Source: Nitrospira sp.
GTDB lineage: Bacteria > Nitrospirota > Nitrospiria > Nitrospirales > Nitrospiraceae
Reading direction: 5' to 3'
Length of the DNA stretch: 64,000 bases
Assembly: GCA_029194535.1 (NCBI GenBank)
Contig: JARFXR010000001.1
Coordinates: 558,001 to 622,000 of the forward strand
Of this stretch, positions 28,195 through 36,637 are shown one piece after another (the first letter of the stretch is position 1; each line of letters starts with the position of its first letter). The notes below the pieces were generated by a model, which saw nothing but the letters and a program-made list of their open reading frames with translations, ran no database searches and was not told where the DNA came from. The translations under genes and the position numbers were made by a program.

Positions 28195-30453
28195 ATGCTG
28201 ACTGGCAAGGCGCTCCGCTTCGCGCTCGTTCTCCTCACCGCAACAGTGCTTCATGCACAATTCAGTCTGTGCGAGGAGCACCAGTATCAATCTCAGGGAA
28301 CGGCCATTCAACGCCATGAGCTGTTTGTGCAACTCTATCCAGAAACTCACGAACTGATTGGTCGTGACCGCATGACGCTGGCGCTTTCCGAGAAGGAGAC
28401 CGCTATCCGTCTGTCGTTGGCCTCGACACTTGCCGTGCAGCGCATTGCCGGAGGGGTAGATGATTCGACGGGGCGTGAGCCCGATCAGACACTCGCGTTC
28501 TCGATCGAGCATGATACGGCACCGCCACAGGTCCAGCAGATTGTGATTCCGTTGCCAAGCGCCTCCGCCAAGAATATGACGATGACACTTACGATCACGT
28601 ACCAGGGTGTGATTGATGATCCACCCAGAGAGCCTCGACATCTGCGTTTTGTCACGCCGAGCGATACGGCCGGCCACATCGGCCCGGAGGGTGTCTATCT
28701 CAGCAGCGAAAGCCGATGGTACCCTGACAGTCCCGGCTCCCTAAGCGCGTACTCGCTTCGTGTCGCATTGCCGGAAAGCTGGACGGCCGCAACGCAAGCC
28801 ACGGTACACAAGACAACCGCCTGTTTGCCGGATCAATGTCGAGGGGCGAACATGGCGTTGATCGAGTGGAATCCGACAACGCCTAGCGAAGCCCTGACGG
28901 TCGTGGCCAATCGATTCGTCGTCAAACAACGCCCTTGGGTCGCAAAGAGTGGCCAACCAGTGAAACTGACGACATACCTGTTTCCCGAGGACTCGCATCT
29001 CGCGGACGAATATCTGGACGCAGCCAGCCGGTATCTGGATGCCTATATCGGAGTTCTGGGGTCCTATCCCTTTGAGACGTTTGCCGTCATCGAGAATTTC
29101 TTCGCGAGCGGTCTGGGTATGCCCTCGTTTACCCTGCTCGGCAGCGCGATCATCAAGCGGCATTACGTCCAGCCGTATGCGCTTGGCCATGAAATCGTCC
29201 ATTCGTGGATCGGGAACGGGGTGTTCAACCAAACGGACAAAGGGAACTGGGTGGAAGGACTGACCACCTACCTGGCCAATTACTATTGGTACGAACTGAC
29301 TGGTCAGCTGTCTCAGGCTCGTGATCAGCGGCGCCTGTTCGTTCGGTCGTACAATCTGCACGTGCCGCGTGATCGTGACTATCCTGTAAGTCGGTTCATG
29401 CAGAAGCATGACGAGCGCGACAATGCAATCGGATATCAAAAGGTTGCGATGACGCTTCATCTCTTACGGCAAGAGATTGGGGAACAGGCGTTCTGGTCTG
29501 GAATAAAGCGTCTGGTCGCCAGCTATCTCGGTCGGCACGCGGAGTGGCATGATATAGAACTGGTATTCAACGAAACCAGCGGCCGCGACCTTGGTTGGTT
29601 TTTCAAGCAGTGGATTGAGCGAAGCGGTGTGCCGGCACCATCCCTCAGGCGCGCCGTCGCACGCCCTGTCGACGGTGCTGCTGCATTTGACCTTGATGTA
29701 CGCATGGTCCAAGGTGAGCCATTGTTCCGGTTTCCCGTCCAGCTTCGGATCCGGATGGATGACGCACGCGAACATACGCTGGATATTCAGATGGCGGACG
29801 CGGCGCAGTCGGCCACCGTCCGACTCCCAAGTCGTCCCGTGGACGTGCGGCTTGATCCGGAGACAATGCTGATTCGCAGAATCCCACGGCAATCCTTACC
29901 GCCCATGTTGAACCACTATGTCACCGATGCGCGTCGAACGGTCATGCTCGCCGGTTCATTTCCGTCATCTCACCCGTATCAGGAGTTAGCTGCGCGCATC
30001 GAGACTCAGGAGAGTCGCAAGGGAGAATCGGGCCATGTTGCGATCATTCCGAGCGCGACGGCCGCACTGTTTCCGCTCGAGGGGTCGGTGTTACTATTGG
30101 GCAACGACGTGGGGCGAGAGGTCATCCAACCATTGTTGGCGACTCATTGTGGGCAACGAGTCCATCTGACCGAGTCGGGTGTCGCGATAGAAGGCGAGAA
30201 CTATGATGGACCCGGGATGGCCGTCATCGTCACGTGCCATCGCGTTGATCGGCCGGGCAGCGTCCTGTCCCTCTTGTACTCGGCAACCCCGGAGGCCGCT
30301 GCCACCGTCTCTCGGCTGCTGTTTTTTTACGGCTGGAATAGTTTTGTCGTGTTCAAGAACGGGTCTGTCGTCACGCGCGGAGAATGGCCAGGTGAACGTG
30401 ACCCGAGCGAGCAAATGGAGGTGTTCCTCGATGAGAAGCGTGTCATTCGGTAG
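28195..30453 (+). CDS. Secreted M1-like zinc metallopeptidase, atypical
   Basis: A 752-residue exported protein with an N-terminal signal sequence (ALRFALVLLTATVLHAQFSL). The zinc motif HEIVH is at about residue 332, followed by WVEG, giving the gluzincin arrangement. The spacing from the second His to the Glu is one residue shorter than the HEXXH-X18-E of M1 enzymes. The substrate-binding GAMEN motif is not visible; the matching place reads ASGLGMPSF. A beta-rich M1-like N-terminal domain precedes it, and about 280 C-terminal residues form an unrecognised domain. It is followed, with a 23-base overlap, by a TolB-like secreted protein, so the two probably work together in the periplasm. Confidence 0.78.
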   Translation: MLTGKALRFALVLLTATVLHAQFSLCEEHQYQSQGTAIQRHELFVQLYPETHELIGRDRMTLALSEKETAIRLSLASTLAVQRIAGGVDDSTGREPDQTLAFSIEHDTAPPQVQQIVIPLPSASAKNMTMTLTITYQGVIDDPPREPRHLRFVTPSDTAGHIGPEGVYLSSESRWYPDSPGSLSAYSLRVALPESWTAATQATVHKTTACLPDQCRGANMALIEWNPTTPSEALTVVANRFVVKQRPWVAKSGQPVKLTTYLFPEDSHLADEYLDAASRYLDAYIGVLGSYPFETFAVIENFFASGLGMPSFTLLGSAIIKRHYVQPYALGHEIVHSWIGNGVFNQTDKGNWVEGLTTYLANYYWYELTGQLSQARDQRRLFVRSYNLHVPRDRDYPVSRFMQKHDERDNAIGYQKVAMTLHLLRQEIGEQAFWSGIKRLVASYLGRHAEWHDIELVFNETSGRDLGWFFKQWIERSGVPAPSLRRAVARPVDGAAAFDLDVRMVQGEPLFRFPVQLRIRMDDAREHTLDIQMADAAQSATVRLPSRPVDVRLDPETMLIRRIPRQSLPPMLNHYVTDARRTVMLAGSFPSSHPYQELAARIETQESRKGESGHVAIIPSATAALFPLEGSVLLLGNDVGREVIQPLLATHCGQRVHLTESGVAIEGENYDGPGMAVIVTCHRVDRPGSVLSLLYSATPEAAATVSRLLFFYGWNSFVVFKNGSVVTRGEWPGERDPSEQMEVFLDEKRVIR

Positions 30454-31555
30454 CGGTTTGGCGGCGGTGATGATTCTCATCTCCTGTGGTCTGACGAGTG
30501 CCGCGGAGGAGCAGAAGCCGCCTGAGGTGAGACGCCCTCCGACTGGGATGGAACGGCATTTGAAGAATATCCGACAGCTGACGTTCGGCCGGCAGAACGC
30601 AGAAGCCTACTTTTCCTTCGACGGCACAAAGCTGATCTTTCAGTCCACCAACAATTGGATGCAGGAATCCTTTGCCGCAACCTTACGGCCTGCTGAAGCT
30701 GGACTGAATTGCTACCAAATGTACGTCATGGATCTCGAGAGCCAGACGATCCGGCTGGTCAGCACCGGGGCCGGTGTCACGACGTGCGGCTACTTTTTCC
30801 CAGGCGATCGGAGGGTCCTCTTTGCTTCCACTCATGCGGCCGGACCAAATTGTCCAGTCAAACCGAAGCGCGACGGAGCTTATCGATGGGCGTTGGATGA
30901 CTACGATCTGTACGCGGTGCGTATTGACGGACAGGAGATGCAACGGCTCACGACCTCGCCGGGCTACGACGCGGAAGCGACCGTGTCTCCCGACGGCAGG
31001 ACGATCGTCTGGACGTCCATGAGGGACGGGGATCTTGATTTATACGCCATGAACCTTGACGGAACCAAACCACGTCGCTTGACCGATGACGTGGGATACG
31101 ATGGCGGCGCCTTCTTTTCACCGAACAGCAAGCGGATCGTCTACCGAGCGTCACATCCGACGGAGCCGGCTGAGGTGGCTCGGTATAGGGAATTGCTCGA
31201 TCAGCGGCTGGTCGAACCGGGGCAGCTCGAAATCGCGGTGATGAACGCTGATGGCAGTGCCAAGCGACAGGTGACATCCAACGGTGCATCGAACTTTTCG
31301 CCGTTTTTCCACCCGGATGGCAAGCGCATCATCTTTTCCTCCAATGTGGAAACAAGAGGAGAGGGGGGCAGACCAAGTTTTCATCTGTATCTGATTGGCG
31401 ACGACGGAGCAGGATTGGAGCGTTTGACGTTCGAAGGGCAGTTCAATAGCTTTCCCATGTTCTCTCCGGACGGGAAACGTCTCGTATGGATCTCCGACCG
31501 CGACGCGAAGCAACCCGGCGAATTCAACGTGTATCTTGCCGAATGGGTTCCCTGA
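30431..31555 (+). CDS. Secreted TolB-like beta-propeller (PD40/WD40-like repeats)
   Basis: A 374-residue exported protein. The signal peptide is near residues 5-24 (AAVMILISCGLTSAA), possibly a lipoprotein signal at the cysteine. At least five PD40 repeats are visible, such as AYFSFDGTKLIFQS, ATVSPDGRTIVWTS, AFFSPNSKRIVYRA, PFFHPDGKRIIFSS and PMFSPDGKRLVWIS. They alternate with LYAMNLDGT-type strands and form a propeller. GGAGGT precedes the ATG at 30431, which overlaps the end of the peptidase gene. Such propellers bind proteins; linkage to the neighbouring peptidase suggests substrate presentation, by inference. Confidence 0.85.
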   Translation: MRSVSFGSGLAAVMILISCGLTSAAEEQKPPEVRRPPTGMERHLKNIRQLTFGRQNAEAYFSFDGTKLIFQSTNNWMQESFAATLRPAEAGLNCYQMYVMDLESQTIRLVSTGAGVTTCGYFFPGDRRVLFASTHAAGPNCPVKPKRDGAYRWALDDYDLYAVRIDGQEMQRLTTSPGYDAEATVSPDGRTIVWTSMRDGDLDLYAMNLDGTKPRRLTDDVGYDGGAFFSPNSKRIVYRASHPTEPAEVARYRELLDQRLVEPGQLEIAVMNADGSAKRQVTSNGASNFSPFFHPDGKRIIFSSNVETRGEGGRPSFHLYLIGDDGAGLERLTFEGQFNSFPMFSPDGKRLVWISDRDAKQPGEFNVYLAEWVP

Positions 31556-31577
31556 CTAGCCGGGGACGAGGCGTTGC

Positions 31578-32678
31578 GTGACAGGAGACACGTCGGCAAG
31601 ATCATCGGCTGCCGATTCGACCGGAGTTGTCTTTCTTGCCTCCGTCCTTTGCTCAGGTGCGGCCGTCGCGCTGACCCTCTTGGGCTTGCTCGAACTCGAT
31701 GTCCCACTGACGAAGTTTGTTCGGTCGTTGTATCACCCCGTCGGGTATCTTCCGAACCCCTGGCTTGCGTATTTCAGCGATATCGGTGATCGGCTCGGCA
31801 GAGGAGAGTCCTTGGTCGCGCTCAGCCTGCTTCTGCTGCTCGTCGGGGGAAAGCTGAAACGCACAGAGGTGAAGCTCGCCGGGTGGCAAACTCTGGTGGC
31901 TCATGGAATTGTCGCGGCATTGAGCAACCTTATCAAGCACGCGGTCGGTAGACCACGGCCGAAGTTCATCCACACCGGCGCGTTCGATCTCTCTCCCTTC
32001 GGTGGCAGTGGATGGGATTCGTTTCCATCCGGACACGCCACGTCGGCTGTGGCGATCGCCGCCGTCCTCGCGGTCAGATTTCCCAGGGGACGTTGGATCT
32101 TCATCGGAGCGGCCGTAGCCATAGCCGCGAGTCGAATTCTCCGCGGTGCGCATTTTCTGACCGACACGGTTGGCGGTGCGGCGCTTGGCTGGTTGGTCGG
32201 TGTCGTGGCCGCCCATCCTTGGCGAGCCTGGCGATCGTCTCTCGGATCGGCACTGGCGTCTCTCGCTCCGTTCTGCGTTGGCGTGTCGGCCGCCATATGG
32301 GTGATGGGCCGCACTTGCTCGGTTCAATGGCCGGGTCCGCTCCTGATAATCGGCGGGTTTCTGTTGACGGCAGCCACGTTTGCCGGATACGTATGGCTGG
32401 CCGTCAGGCCGATGGTAAGATGGCCTCTTCCGAGAGGTGCGCTCAGAGGGTTGATGGGATTGGGTTTGGTCATGGCCACAGGATCTGCGTGGATGTCGTC
32501 CGCTGCGCTCTGTGCCGGCCTGGCGACTTGGCTCCGATCCTGGACCGTCGCTCCACCGGTTGCAGATGATGGAATGGCCGTTGCTCGGACTCCAGCTGAG
32601 GAGGTGCTCTTCTGTCTGCTCATTCTTTTTGGGCTATGGGCAAGCCTAGAGATGAGAGGACTACTGCCGCTGCCGTAG
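31578..32678 (+). CDS. PAP2-family membrane phosphatase
   Basis: A 366-residue polytopic membrane phosphatase with a GTG start. The three catalytic motifs of the PAP2 superfamily are intact: KHAVGRPRP (near residue 117), PSGHATSAV (near residue 151) and SRILRGAHFLTD (near residue 185). Substrates could be undecaprenyl pyrophosphate, phosphatidic acid or lipid A phosphates. Its C-terminal 130 residues add further hydrophobic helices. Its stop lies three bases from that of the convergent ArnT-like gene, whose glycosyl carrier lipid it might recycle. Confidence 0.9.
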   Translation: MTGDTSARSSAADSTGVVFLASVLCSGAAVALTLLGLLELDVPLTKFVRSLYHPVGYLPNPWLAYFSDIGDRLGRGESLVALSLLLLLVGGKLKRTEVKLAGWQTLVAHGIVAALSNLIKHAVGRPRPKFIHTGAFDLSPFGGSGWDSFPSGHATSAVAIAAVLAVRFPRGRWIFIGAAVAIAASRILRGAHFLTDTVGGAALGWLVGVVAAHPWRAWRSSLGSALASLAPFCVGVSAAIWVMGRTCSVQWPGPLLIIGGFLLTAATFAGYVWLAVRPMVRWPLPRGALRGLMGLGLVMATGSAWMSSAALCAGLATWLRSWTVAPPVADDGMAVARTPAEEVLFCLLILFGLWASLEMRGLLPLP

Positions 32679-32681
32679 GCG

Positions 32682-34427
32682 TCAATGAGGAGAAAGATCG
32701 GAGGGAGGAGGTGCCGCTCCTTGCGGAATGGTCACCATCGGCTGATTTGCCAGCAAGAGATAGCCGTGACGCCGAAGGAGCGGGACCAGCTGATCGGCCT
32801 CGGCTGGAAGGTTCGATCGAAAACGCTCCGGAAGCAAGACCATGGTCCGGCCCGGTTTGGCCAGGGTGAGACGGATCGTCTCTTCTTCGCCAAAGGGCAC
32901 GAAGACGGCCTGTCGTCTGGCGTAGAAGATGGTCGAAGGTCTGGTCGCCCCATAGACCACGAAATGATCGGACGGGCGCAGGTTGACGCCGGCGGCGTAG
33001 GCCAGCTCCTGCGGTGGAGCGATGAAGTAGTGGTTTATCAGAGGCAGGCTGAGCCTGAGGGCGATCAGCGCGACAATGGCCAGCGTCCCACCAGCCGCCC
33101 AGAATGCTCCAGCGCGCCGCTGTTCGTGTAAGCCCCAATACCCAACCAACGCCATTCCGATCAGCAAGACCAGCGCGGCAGCATAGGGCCCCGCATCCCA
33201 CGCGCTGGGGTCGAGAAGTCCGGCAGAGGGGAATTCTTTCAGCATCTTGTCGGACAGGCGGGAATAGATCCACGGAATCGCCGATAGCCCCAGCGCCAAC
33301 AGAAATCCCAAGCCCATCATGAGATGAATCGCGGCGCGCACCCCTTTGGTTGCCGGGTCGACCAAGCTTCGGTGCCAGTAGGCCGCAGCGAGAAGAGCCG
33401 CTGCCGGAAAGAGGGGGGCGATGTAGTGTTGAAGTCTTGTGGAGGAGAGCGTGAAGAACACAAATGACCCGATCACCCAGAGCGTGGCGAACAACTCGAG
33501 TTCGTTGGGTGCAGTCTCGACCCCTGAGGAGGCCAGTTGCGGAGCAGTCATTCCCGTCCTGCGCGACGCCCGCCACGCCTTGAGACAACCGTACAACGAC
33601 ATTGGCAGAAGGGCGCTCCACGGGAAAAATCCCAGCAACAGAACAGGCACGTAGAAGAATAGGCCGAAGCCGTGCCCTTCCATGGGCGCCATGAAACGGC
33701 CCACTGTCTGGGCCTTGGCAATCGTCACATAGTTTGAGCCGTGAATGACCAACATCGTGCCATACCAAGGAAGAGTGAGCAGGAGGAACAGGCCGGTGCC
33801 GAAAAGAGGGTAGCCCTTACGCCAGTATTCCGCCCACCGCCGCGTGAACGAGAGATAGAGGATCATGGTGATTAGTGGGACGATGAAGCCGACCGGTCCT
33901 TTGGCCAGCGTCGCAATACCCATCCCGACATAAAACCACCACATCCAATATCGGCCTCCCATTCCGTGAAAACCTGCCCAGAATGCGAACTGCGCCGTTG
34001 TCGTGAAGAACACCAACACGCTGTCCGTCAGAGCCATGCGATTCAGTCCGATCATCTCAATGTTGAGCAACAGCATGAGGGCGCTGAACAATCCAATATG
34101 GGGGGCCTGCCAACACACGGAGAACCAATATTGGACCAGGATGAGTGCGGTGCCGAACAGCGCGGAGGGAAATCTGGCGGCGAACTCGTTGACTCCGAAG
34201 AGAGAGTAAGATCCGCTCATCAGCCAGTAGACCAGCGCCGGTTTATAGAAGCGCGGTTCATAGTTGAACGTCGGCGTAATCCAATCGCCGGTTTCCAGCA
34301 TTTCTCGACCGGCTTCCGCGTTGCGACCCTCATCCCGGTCGGTGAGTCCGATCGAGCCCAGCCCGATGAAGAGGAGCGTTCCGGCCAGCGCCAGGAGGAT
34401 TGCAAGGTTCACCAGGTGCTTGGCCAT
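32682..34427 (-). CDS. ArnT-like (GT83) membrane glycosyltransferase
   Basis: A 581-residue membrane protein of the dolichyl-phosphate-mannose/ArnT family, which transfers sugars from undecaprenyl-phosphate carriers to lipid A or other targets on the periplasmic face. The first periplasmic loop has the signature TDRDEGRNAEAGREMLETGD and YEPRFYKPALVYW near residues 28-60, containing the catalytic acidic residues. About eleven hydrophobic segments follow and a soluble C-terminal domain ends the protein. An in-frame GTG at 34466 would add 13 residues; the chosen ATG has GGAG upstream. It is last of a three-gene minus-strand operon with LAB_N and GT2 proteins. Confidence 0.88.
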   Translation of the reverse strand: MAKHLVNLAILLALAGTLLFIGLGSIGLTDRDEGRNAEAGREMLETGDWITPTFNYEPRFYKPALVYWLMSGSYSLFGVNEFAARFPSALFGTALILVQYWFSVCWQAPHIGLFSALMLLLNIEMIGLNRMALTDSVLVFFTTTAQFAFWAGFHGMGGRYWMWWFYVGMGIATLAKGPVGFIVPLITMILYLSFTRRWAEYWRKGYPLFGTGLFLLLTLPWYGTMLVIHGSNYVTIAKAQTVGRFMAPMEGHGFGLFFYVPVLLLGFFPWSALLPMSLYGCLKAWRASRRTGMTAPQLASSGVETAPNELELFATLWVIGSFVFFTLSSTRLQHYIAPLFPAAALLAAAYWHRSLVDPATKGVRAAIHLMMGLGFLLALGLSAIPWIYSRLSDKMLKEFPSAGLLDPSAWDAGPYAAALVLLIGMALVGYWGLHEQRRAGAFWAAGGTLAIVALIALRLSLPLINHYFIAPPQELAYAAGVNLRPSDHFVVYGATRPSTIFYARRQAVFVPFGEEETIRLTLAKPGRTMVLLPERFRSNLPAEADQLVPLLRRHGYLLLANQPMVTIPQGAAPPPSDLSPH

Positions 34428-34472
34428 CGGTATCGGCTCCGCTGAGGGGTTCGGGTGCAGTGACACGGTTGA

Positions 34473-34778
34473 TCAGGAGTTACCGACTGAGGATGGGCGT
34501 TGTGCGGTCTGATCGTGAGTGGATCGATGAATCAACATGAGGTTCCGGACATAGACCAGAGCTCCGACTCCTTGCCCGGCAATGAACACGGGATCCCTGC
34601 GATAAATGGCATACGCGAGAGTAATCAGGCCCCCGATAAGACTCATATACCAGAACGCGACCGGGACCTGACTCTTCGCCGTCCGTTCTGAGGCGATCCA
34701 TTGAACGACCCAACGGCCGAAGAACAGGCCCTGGCCCAAGAACCCGATTGCGATCCAGATGGCTTCCGTGCTGGACAT
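34473..34778 (-). CDS. Lipid A biosynthesis N-terminal (LAB_N) domain membrane protein
   Basis: A 101-residue membrane protein consisting of a LAB_N domain, the small module otherwise found at the N terminus of some LpxB proteins. It has WIAIGFLGQGLFFGRWVVQW near residue 7, SERTAKSQVPVAFWYMSLIG near residue 30 and VYVRNLMLI at the end. Three hydrophobic helices are visible. Encoded between a GT2 and an ArnT-like transferase, it could be a partner in moving the sugar-carrier lipid; that is inference from conserved gene order. Confidence 0.88.
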   Translation of the reverse strand: MSSTEAIWIAIGFLGQGLFFGRWVVQWIASERTAKSQVPVAFWYMSLIGGLITLAYAIYRRDPVFIAGQGVGALVYVRNLMLIHRSTHDQTAQRPSSVGNS

Positions 34779-34805
34779 GGCAAATTCTGAATGGTGACCG
34801 CTTGG

Positions 34806-35549
34806 TTACTTGGCGACAGGAGACGATTGATAGCGGTATCGCAACACGCGGTGGTGCATCCACCGGACCGCGATCAGGTCGTAGAGGCTCTTAAACAGCC
34901 GATTGCCGACTCCGTATTTTGACTCTCCATGGATGCGCGGATAATGGCGGACCGGGATTTCCGTGATGGTAAACCCGTGCATTAGAGCCAGCGCCGGAAA
35001 GAAGCGGTGCATACCTTCAAACAGGTAGAGTTTATCCAAAACCGGTCGGCGGAATAGTTTTAGGGGGCATCCCGTATCGTGAATGCCGTCGCGGGTAAAA
35101 ATATTTCTAACGAAGTTGGCGATGCGCGAAGAAAGCTTGCGCACGAGGTTGTCCTGACGGTCTTTCCTCCATCCGCATACGACGTCATAAGCCTCCACGA
35201 GCGGCAGCATCAATAGAATATCGTGGCTGTCTTGTTGGAGATCGGCATCGATATGGATGATGGTTTCCCCAGAGGATTGTTTGAAGCCGGCATCCAATGC
35301 TGCCGTCTTGCCGTAGTTCTGATCAAAATGAATCGCCCGAACTTCAGGGTGCCTCATGGCGAATTGGTCCATCAACTCGCTGCTTCCGTCTGTGCTCCCG
35401 TCATCAATTAGGATGATCTCGAAGGGCCGGCTGCGTGAGTGGCTGTGAGAGCGCATCACCTTGAGGAGGCCCTCAATCAAGGGCGTGAGATTCTCGATCT
35501 CGTCCTTCACCGGAACAAGGACTGAAGCCCATGGATGAGGGGCACTCAT
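34806..35549 (-). CDS. GT2 glycosyltransferase (DPM1/ArnC-like)
   Basis: A 247-residue cytoplasmic or membrane-associated transferase that would load a sugar onto polyprenyl phosphate. It shows the GT-A fold: SVLVPVKDEIENL near residue 10, EIILIDDGSTDGS near 43, the Asp-X-Asp motif in IIHIDADLQQD near 93, and GCPLKLFRRPVLDKL with HGESKYGVGNRLFK further on. There are no C-terminal membrane helices, unlike ArnC, so it is closer to soluble DPM1. The ATG at 35549 was chosen; a GTG at 35573 is possible. First gene of the minus-strand operon. Confidence 0.88.
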   Translation of the reverse strand: MSAPHPWASVLVPVKDEIENLTPLIEGLLKVMRSHSHSRSRPFEIILIDDGSTDGSSELMDQFAMRHPEVRAIHFDQNYGKTAALDAGFKQSSGETIIHIDADLQQDSHDILLMLPLVEAYDVVCGWRKDRQDNLVRKLSSRIANFVRNIFTRDGIHDTGCPLKLFRRPVLDKLYLFEGMHRFFPALALMHGFTITEIPVRHYPRIHGESKYGVGNRLFKSLYDLIAVRWMHHRVLRYRYQSSPVAK

Positions 35550-35841
35550 GCAGAATGGGGAATCGTCGCACACATGAGGAACAACGCGATCACGTGTTCA
35601 TTCTACAGAATGCCTCACGGACCGTCAAACCGTGCCCTGCGGCTGGCTCACTCAATTCAGATGCGAATGACATGACGATCAGTGAAAGTCTCGATGCCAG
35701 AATGGTTGGTGACAAGACCGATCGGCTGATGTGCTTGGAGCATACAGGGCACTGATCATACTGTCGGTCACGAGTTTGGCGCGGACGAGAGTACGAAAGC
35801 GATCTCATCGCACGACAGATGCGGTCTGATGCGCGGGCGGG

Positions 35842-36426
35842 TTACTGCTTCAGATCTGCCACGACCGTGAAGCGCATCGTTCCCATCAACGACACTTCGT
35901 TGATTTGTTCCCCCGCGTGGATTTCGACCTTGTAGCGGCCCGGCTTCCACCCGCCAGCAGGAGGAGTCAGCCGAAGGTAGCCCGATTCGTCCTCGAGTGC
36001 GATATACATGGCGTCTTGGCCGATCATCGTGTCGGGATTCAAACCGGCGACTGCCTCGGGAAAACACCGACCGAAGACCTGGAAGGCTTGATAATGCTGG
36101 TGCAGCTGAAAGACGACAAAAATGCCTGCTGTGCCGGGGAGGAACTTGTCCGTCGGCTTGATCGGCACGATCTCGTGGGTTCGGCGGAATCCAAGTTCCT
36201 CGTCGAATCCTTCTGCCAAGGTGATGTCCCTGAACATGCCTTTCGGCGGGGCGTCGAAGTCGTAGGGCTGGACCTCTTCTGATCGATTCTGAAACTCGGA
36301 AATGGATGAATTCTTGGTGAGGGGAATTTCTTCTCCGACCGCGATCGATAGGGTTTGGAAACACAGGAGGCATCCGACTGAAAACGTCATCGTCAAGCGA
36401 AGGAGAGACCAACTAACCGGGTGCAT
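35842..36426 (-). CDS. Exported protein of unknown function
   Basis: A 194-residue protein with an N-terminal signal-like hydrophobic stretch (LLRLTMTFSVGCLLCFQTLSIA) and no further membrane helix. The remainder is soluble with a beta-rich C terminus (GYLRLTPPAGGWKPGRYKVE, then MRFTVVADLKQ), resembling an immunoglobulin-type accessory module. I do not recognise the family. An in-frame start further upstream at 36567 would prepend 47 residues without signal character. It is divergent from the methyltransferase gene at 36638, so the region between may hold two promoters. Confidence 0.7.
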   Translation of the reverse strand: MHPVSWSLLRLTMTFSVGCLLCFQTLSIAVGEEIPLTKNSSISEFQNRSEEVQPYDFDAPPKGMFRDITLAEGFDEELGFRRTHEIVPIKPTDKFLPGTAGIFVVFQLHQHYQAFQVFGRCFPEAVAGLNPDTMIGQDAMYIALEDESGYLRLTPPAGGWKPGRYKVEIHAGEQINEVSLMGTMRFTVVADLKQ

Positions 36427-36637
36427 GATGATCTCGTACACCGGCAGGTGGAGGCTGTCAAGCTGCGCCCGGAGGTCCGGAGATTCTTGCCGAGTCTGCG
36501 AGTCTGATGGAGCGATGCCCACCCATTGCGACGGTTTTGGGTCATCTGCTAGTATTTGTGATTGCACAGCGTCACGGTGCTCACATAGGTGTCACGACGC
36601 GCGAGTCCTAAGGCGGCGTGTCATAACTTGGTGTACG

